5,532 nt of DNA, taken from assembly GCA_013042495.1 (NCBI GenBank), contig JABDQB010000149.1, positions 1-5,532 of the forward strand. The letters run 5' to 3'. Shown in pieces: positions 4,115 through 5,532 of this stretch. Position numbers and translations under genes: made by a program. Position 1 is the stretch's first letter. Every line of letters starts with the position of its first letter. Origin of the DNA: Gemmatimonadota bacterium (lineage in GTDB: Bacteria > Gemmatimonadota > Gemmatimonadetes > Palauibacterales > Palauibacteraceae). The notes under the pieces were generated by a model, which made no database searches, was not told the origin of the DNA, and saw only the letters and a list, made by a program, of their open reading frames with translations.

Positions 4115-5532
4115 TCAGGGCAGCGTATTGGAGGCGTCCGAGACGGGGCCGGCTTCCTCGTTGCCCTCCTCCACCTCGAGGGCCTCGAAGTGAGGGTCCC
4201 CCCGCTCGATCCGCCACAGCAGGTCGGTGCTCTGCTGATCGCCCGTTATCGCCTCGACGGACCACCTCGCCGACAGGAGATAGCGCACGCGGACCGTGCT
4301 GATCGGCTCGTAGATCCCCACTCCGTATCCGACGAACAGGCGGGGTGACAGATACTTCCCGATGACCAGCTGGGCCTTGTTCCGGCTCGAGCCGGTGTCG
4401 ATTCGGGCCTCGTCCAGCCCGAGGCTCGGCGCCAGGCTCATCGCCAGCATGTTGGCACCCAGCACCGCGGCCATGTTCGAGGCCCGCGCCCCCTCGGTAC
4501 CCGTGGTCTGGCTCATAGGGCGCCCGAACAGAATGTAGGCCATAACGTCGCTCTCGGGCTTCGGGGGCACCGAGTACGTGGTGATGTCGAGGTTCTGCAG
4601 CGTCCCGCGGATCTCGAATCCCGCTTCCGTCTGGTCGCTCGCGCGCCTGAAGGCCCGGGCATCCACTCCGGGATCGTCCAGCGGGCCATTGAACACCAGT
4701 CGCCCCGGGTCAATCCGGAGCTCCTGCCCCAGTGCCCGGTAGATTCCGTTGAGTATGCGCAGCTCACCTCGCGCGGACGGCTGACCGCCGGGTCGCTGGG
4801 TGATGTTCAAACCTCCCTCGAGGTTTCCTGTCAGGCCCAGACCGTTGAAGAAGACGTCGCTACCGAGCGCGACGGTCAGATCGGCACCAAAGGGTACCGG
4901 CGGCTCCCGCACCGTCGCGGTGTCCCCTACGAAGACCACGTCCTTCGACGGAGTCACGGCGGCCTCCGGCACCTCCGGAAGGCCGATCCGGGCGCTCGGC
5001 ACGTCCACGCGACCGTTCAATTGCAGTGTGGTACCGTCGAACAGGACATCCAGCGCTGGATCGATCAGCACCCGGACCTCCGGGATGTCCAGGGCCGTGA
5101 AACGTTCGCCGCGGACCTGGATCACGTTGGGGTTCTCACGCGACGGGTAGCGGGCGGAGCGCCCCTGGAGCGTGATCTGACCTTCACCCGAACGAACCTC
5201 TCCATCGATCTCGACCGTCCCGTCGTGGCGTCCGGTCGCCGTGAGCTGCATGCCGTTGAGGTCGAGTCCCAGGGCGGGAACGATCACCCGTCCGTCTTCG
5301 AGGCTCGCCTGCCCCTGCACGGTCATTTCGGCAAGTGTGCCGGCAACCTCGGTGCGCGACTCGAACGTCCCCGAAGCATCCGACAGGTCGATGAGGAAGG
5401 CCTCCACGATCGACATGTCCGAGACCGCCATGTCGAGGCGACCGTCGATCGGCTGCTGTTCGGGGTCCACGCGCAGGCTGGTCAGGCGAGGCATCGACAT
5501 CCGGCCGGTCGCCGTGAAGAGCGATCCCATTC
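4115..5532 (-). CDS. tamB: TamB-family translocation and assembly module protein, C-terminal part (5' end beyond window)
   Basis: TamB proteins are long, inner-membrane-anchored bridges that cross the periplasm. They act in outer-membrane protein assembly and have been linked to phospholipid transport to the outer membrane. About 472 codons are visible. The frame is open to the right edge, so the N-terminal anchor and most of the beta-rich body are missing. Residue numbers below start from the Met at 5530, which is internal. Repeated short beta segments fill about 1-250. The family's C-terminal domain (PF04357 type) follows: GIYRALGQELRIDPGRLVFN (262-281), DDPGVDARAFR (285-295), SDVMAYILFGRPMS (327-340), IDTGSSRNKAQLVIGKYLSP (377-396), then YGVGIYEPISTVRVRYLLS (402-420) and WSVEAITGDQQSTDLLWRIE (423-442). 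Many homologues end soon after the last segment. This one adds about 28 acidic residues (443-471), including 8 Asp/Glu, before the TGA at 4117-4115. No frameshift is seen. Assignment to the family is strong; its partner is unknown. Confidence 0.92.
   Translation of the reverse strand, partial: MGSLFTATGRMSMPRLTSLRVDPEQQPIDGRLDMAVSDMSIVEAFLIDLSDASGTFESRTEVAGTLAEMTVQGQASLEDGRVIVPALGLDLNGMQLTATGRHDGTVEIDGEVRSGEGQITLQGRSARYPSRENPNVIQVRGERFTALDIPEVRVLIDPALDVLFDGTTLQLNGRVDVPSARIGLPEVPEAAVTPSKDVVFVGDTATVREPPVPFGADLTVALGSDVFFNGLGLTGNLEGGLNITQRPGGQPSARGELRILNGIYRALGQELRIDPGRLVFNGPLDDPGVDARAFRRASDQTEAGFEIRGTLQNLDITTYSVPPKPESDVMAYILFGRPMSQTTGTEGARASNMAAVLGANMLAMSLAPSLGLDEARIDTGSSRNKAQLVIGKYLSPRLFVGYGVGIYEPISTVRVRYLLSARWSVEAITGDQQSTDLLWRIERGDPHFEALEVEEGNEEAGPVSDASNTLP

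Noticed and set aside
4800..5150. Plus-strand 116-codon frame opposite tamB
   Set aside because: Ser/Thr/Pro/Arg-rich shadow of the TamB C-terminal region with no independent support.

Overview
The window looks like a chromosomal core region of a GC-rich diderm (Gram-negative-type) bacterium. The evidence is high GC with GC-ending codons, a TamB-like inner-to-outer-membrane protein, a signal-peptide-bearing outer-membrane beta-barrel protein, and a standard ffh-rpsP translation/secretion operon. The protein flavour fits Gemmatimonadota or a related lineage, but this is an impression from style, not a proven assignment. There is no sign of a mobile element, CRISPR array, tRNA or rRNA.

Layout from left to right. 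(1) Positions 1-710, minus strand: rpsP, ribosomal protein S16, running off the left edge. A normal S16 domain of about 85 residues is followed by a very long Ala/Glu-rich acidic tail, with 18-residue (54-bp) repeats still open at the edge. (2) 711-779: a short spacer with two small palindromes. (3) 780-2126, minus: ffh, the signal recognition particle GTPase, complete. It lies upstream of rpsP in the same operon, the usual order (ffh, rpsP, then typically rimM, trmD, rplS, which would lie outside the window). (4) 2127-2405: a divergent intergenic region. It carries a good sigma70-type promoter facing ffh and a roughly 130-nt ffh leader. The leader holds a terminator-like hairpin with a U-rich tail and a second compound hairpin abutting the ffh ribosome-binding site. 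(5) 2406-2981, plus: a small secreted beta-barrel protein, followed by a strong 12-bp hairpin. (6) 2982-3225: intergenic, with two short palindromes centred 30 bp apart and a possible 15-codon leader ORF. (7) 3226-4023, plus: a four-helix membrane protein of the bestrophin-like DUF4239 family. (8) 4024-4114: a convergent gap. (9) 4115-5532, minus: the C-terminal part of a TamB-family protein, running off the right edge.

Functionally, ffh and rpsP couple co-translational membrane targeting with ribosome assembly. The beta-barrel protein and TamB both concern the outer membrane, but their orientations differ and nothing shows co-transcription. The DUF4239 protein has no functional link to its neighbours that the sequence reveals.

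I do not see a clearly new multi-gene system. The best candidates for something undescribed are the ffh leader, with a terminator-like hairpin between promoter and gene that can only act on ffh-directed transcripts, and the exceptionally long acidic repeat tail of S16.
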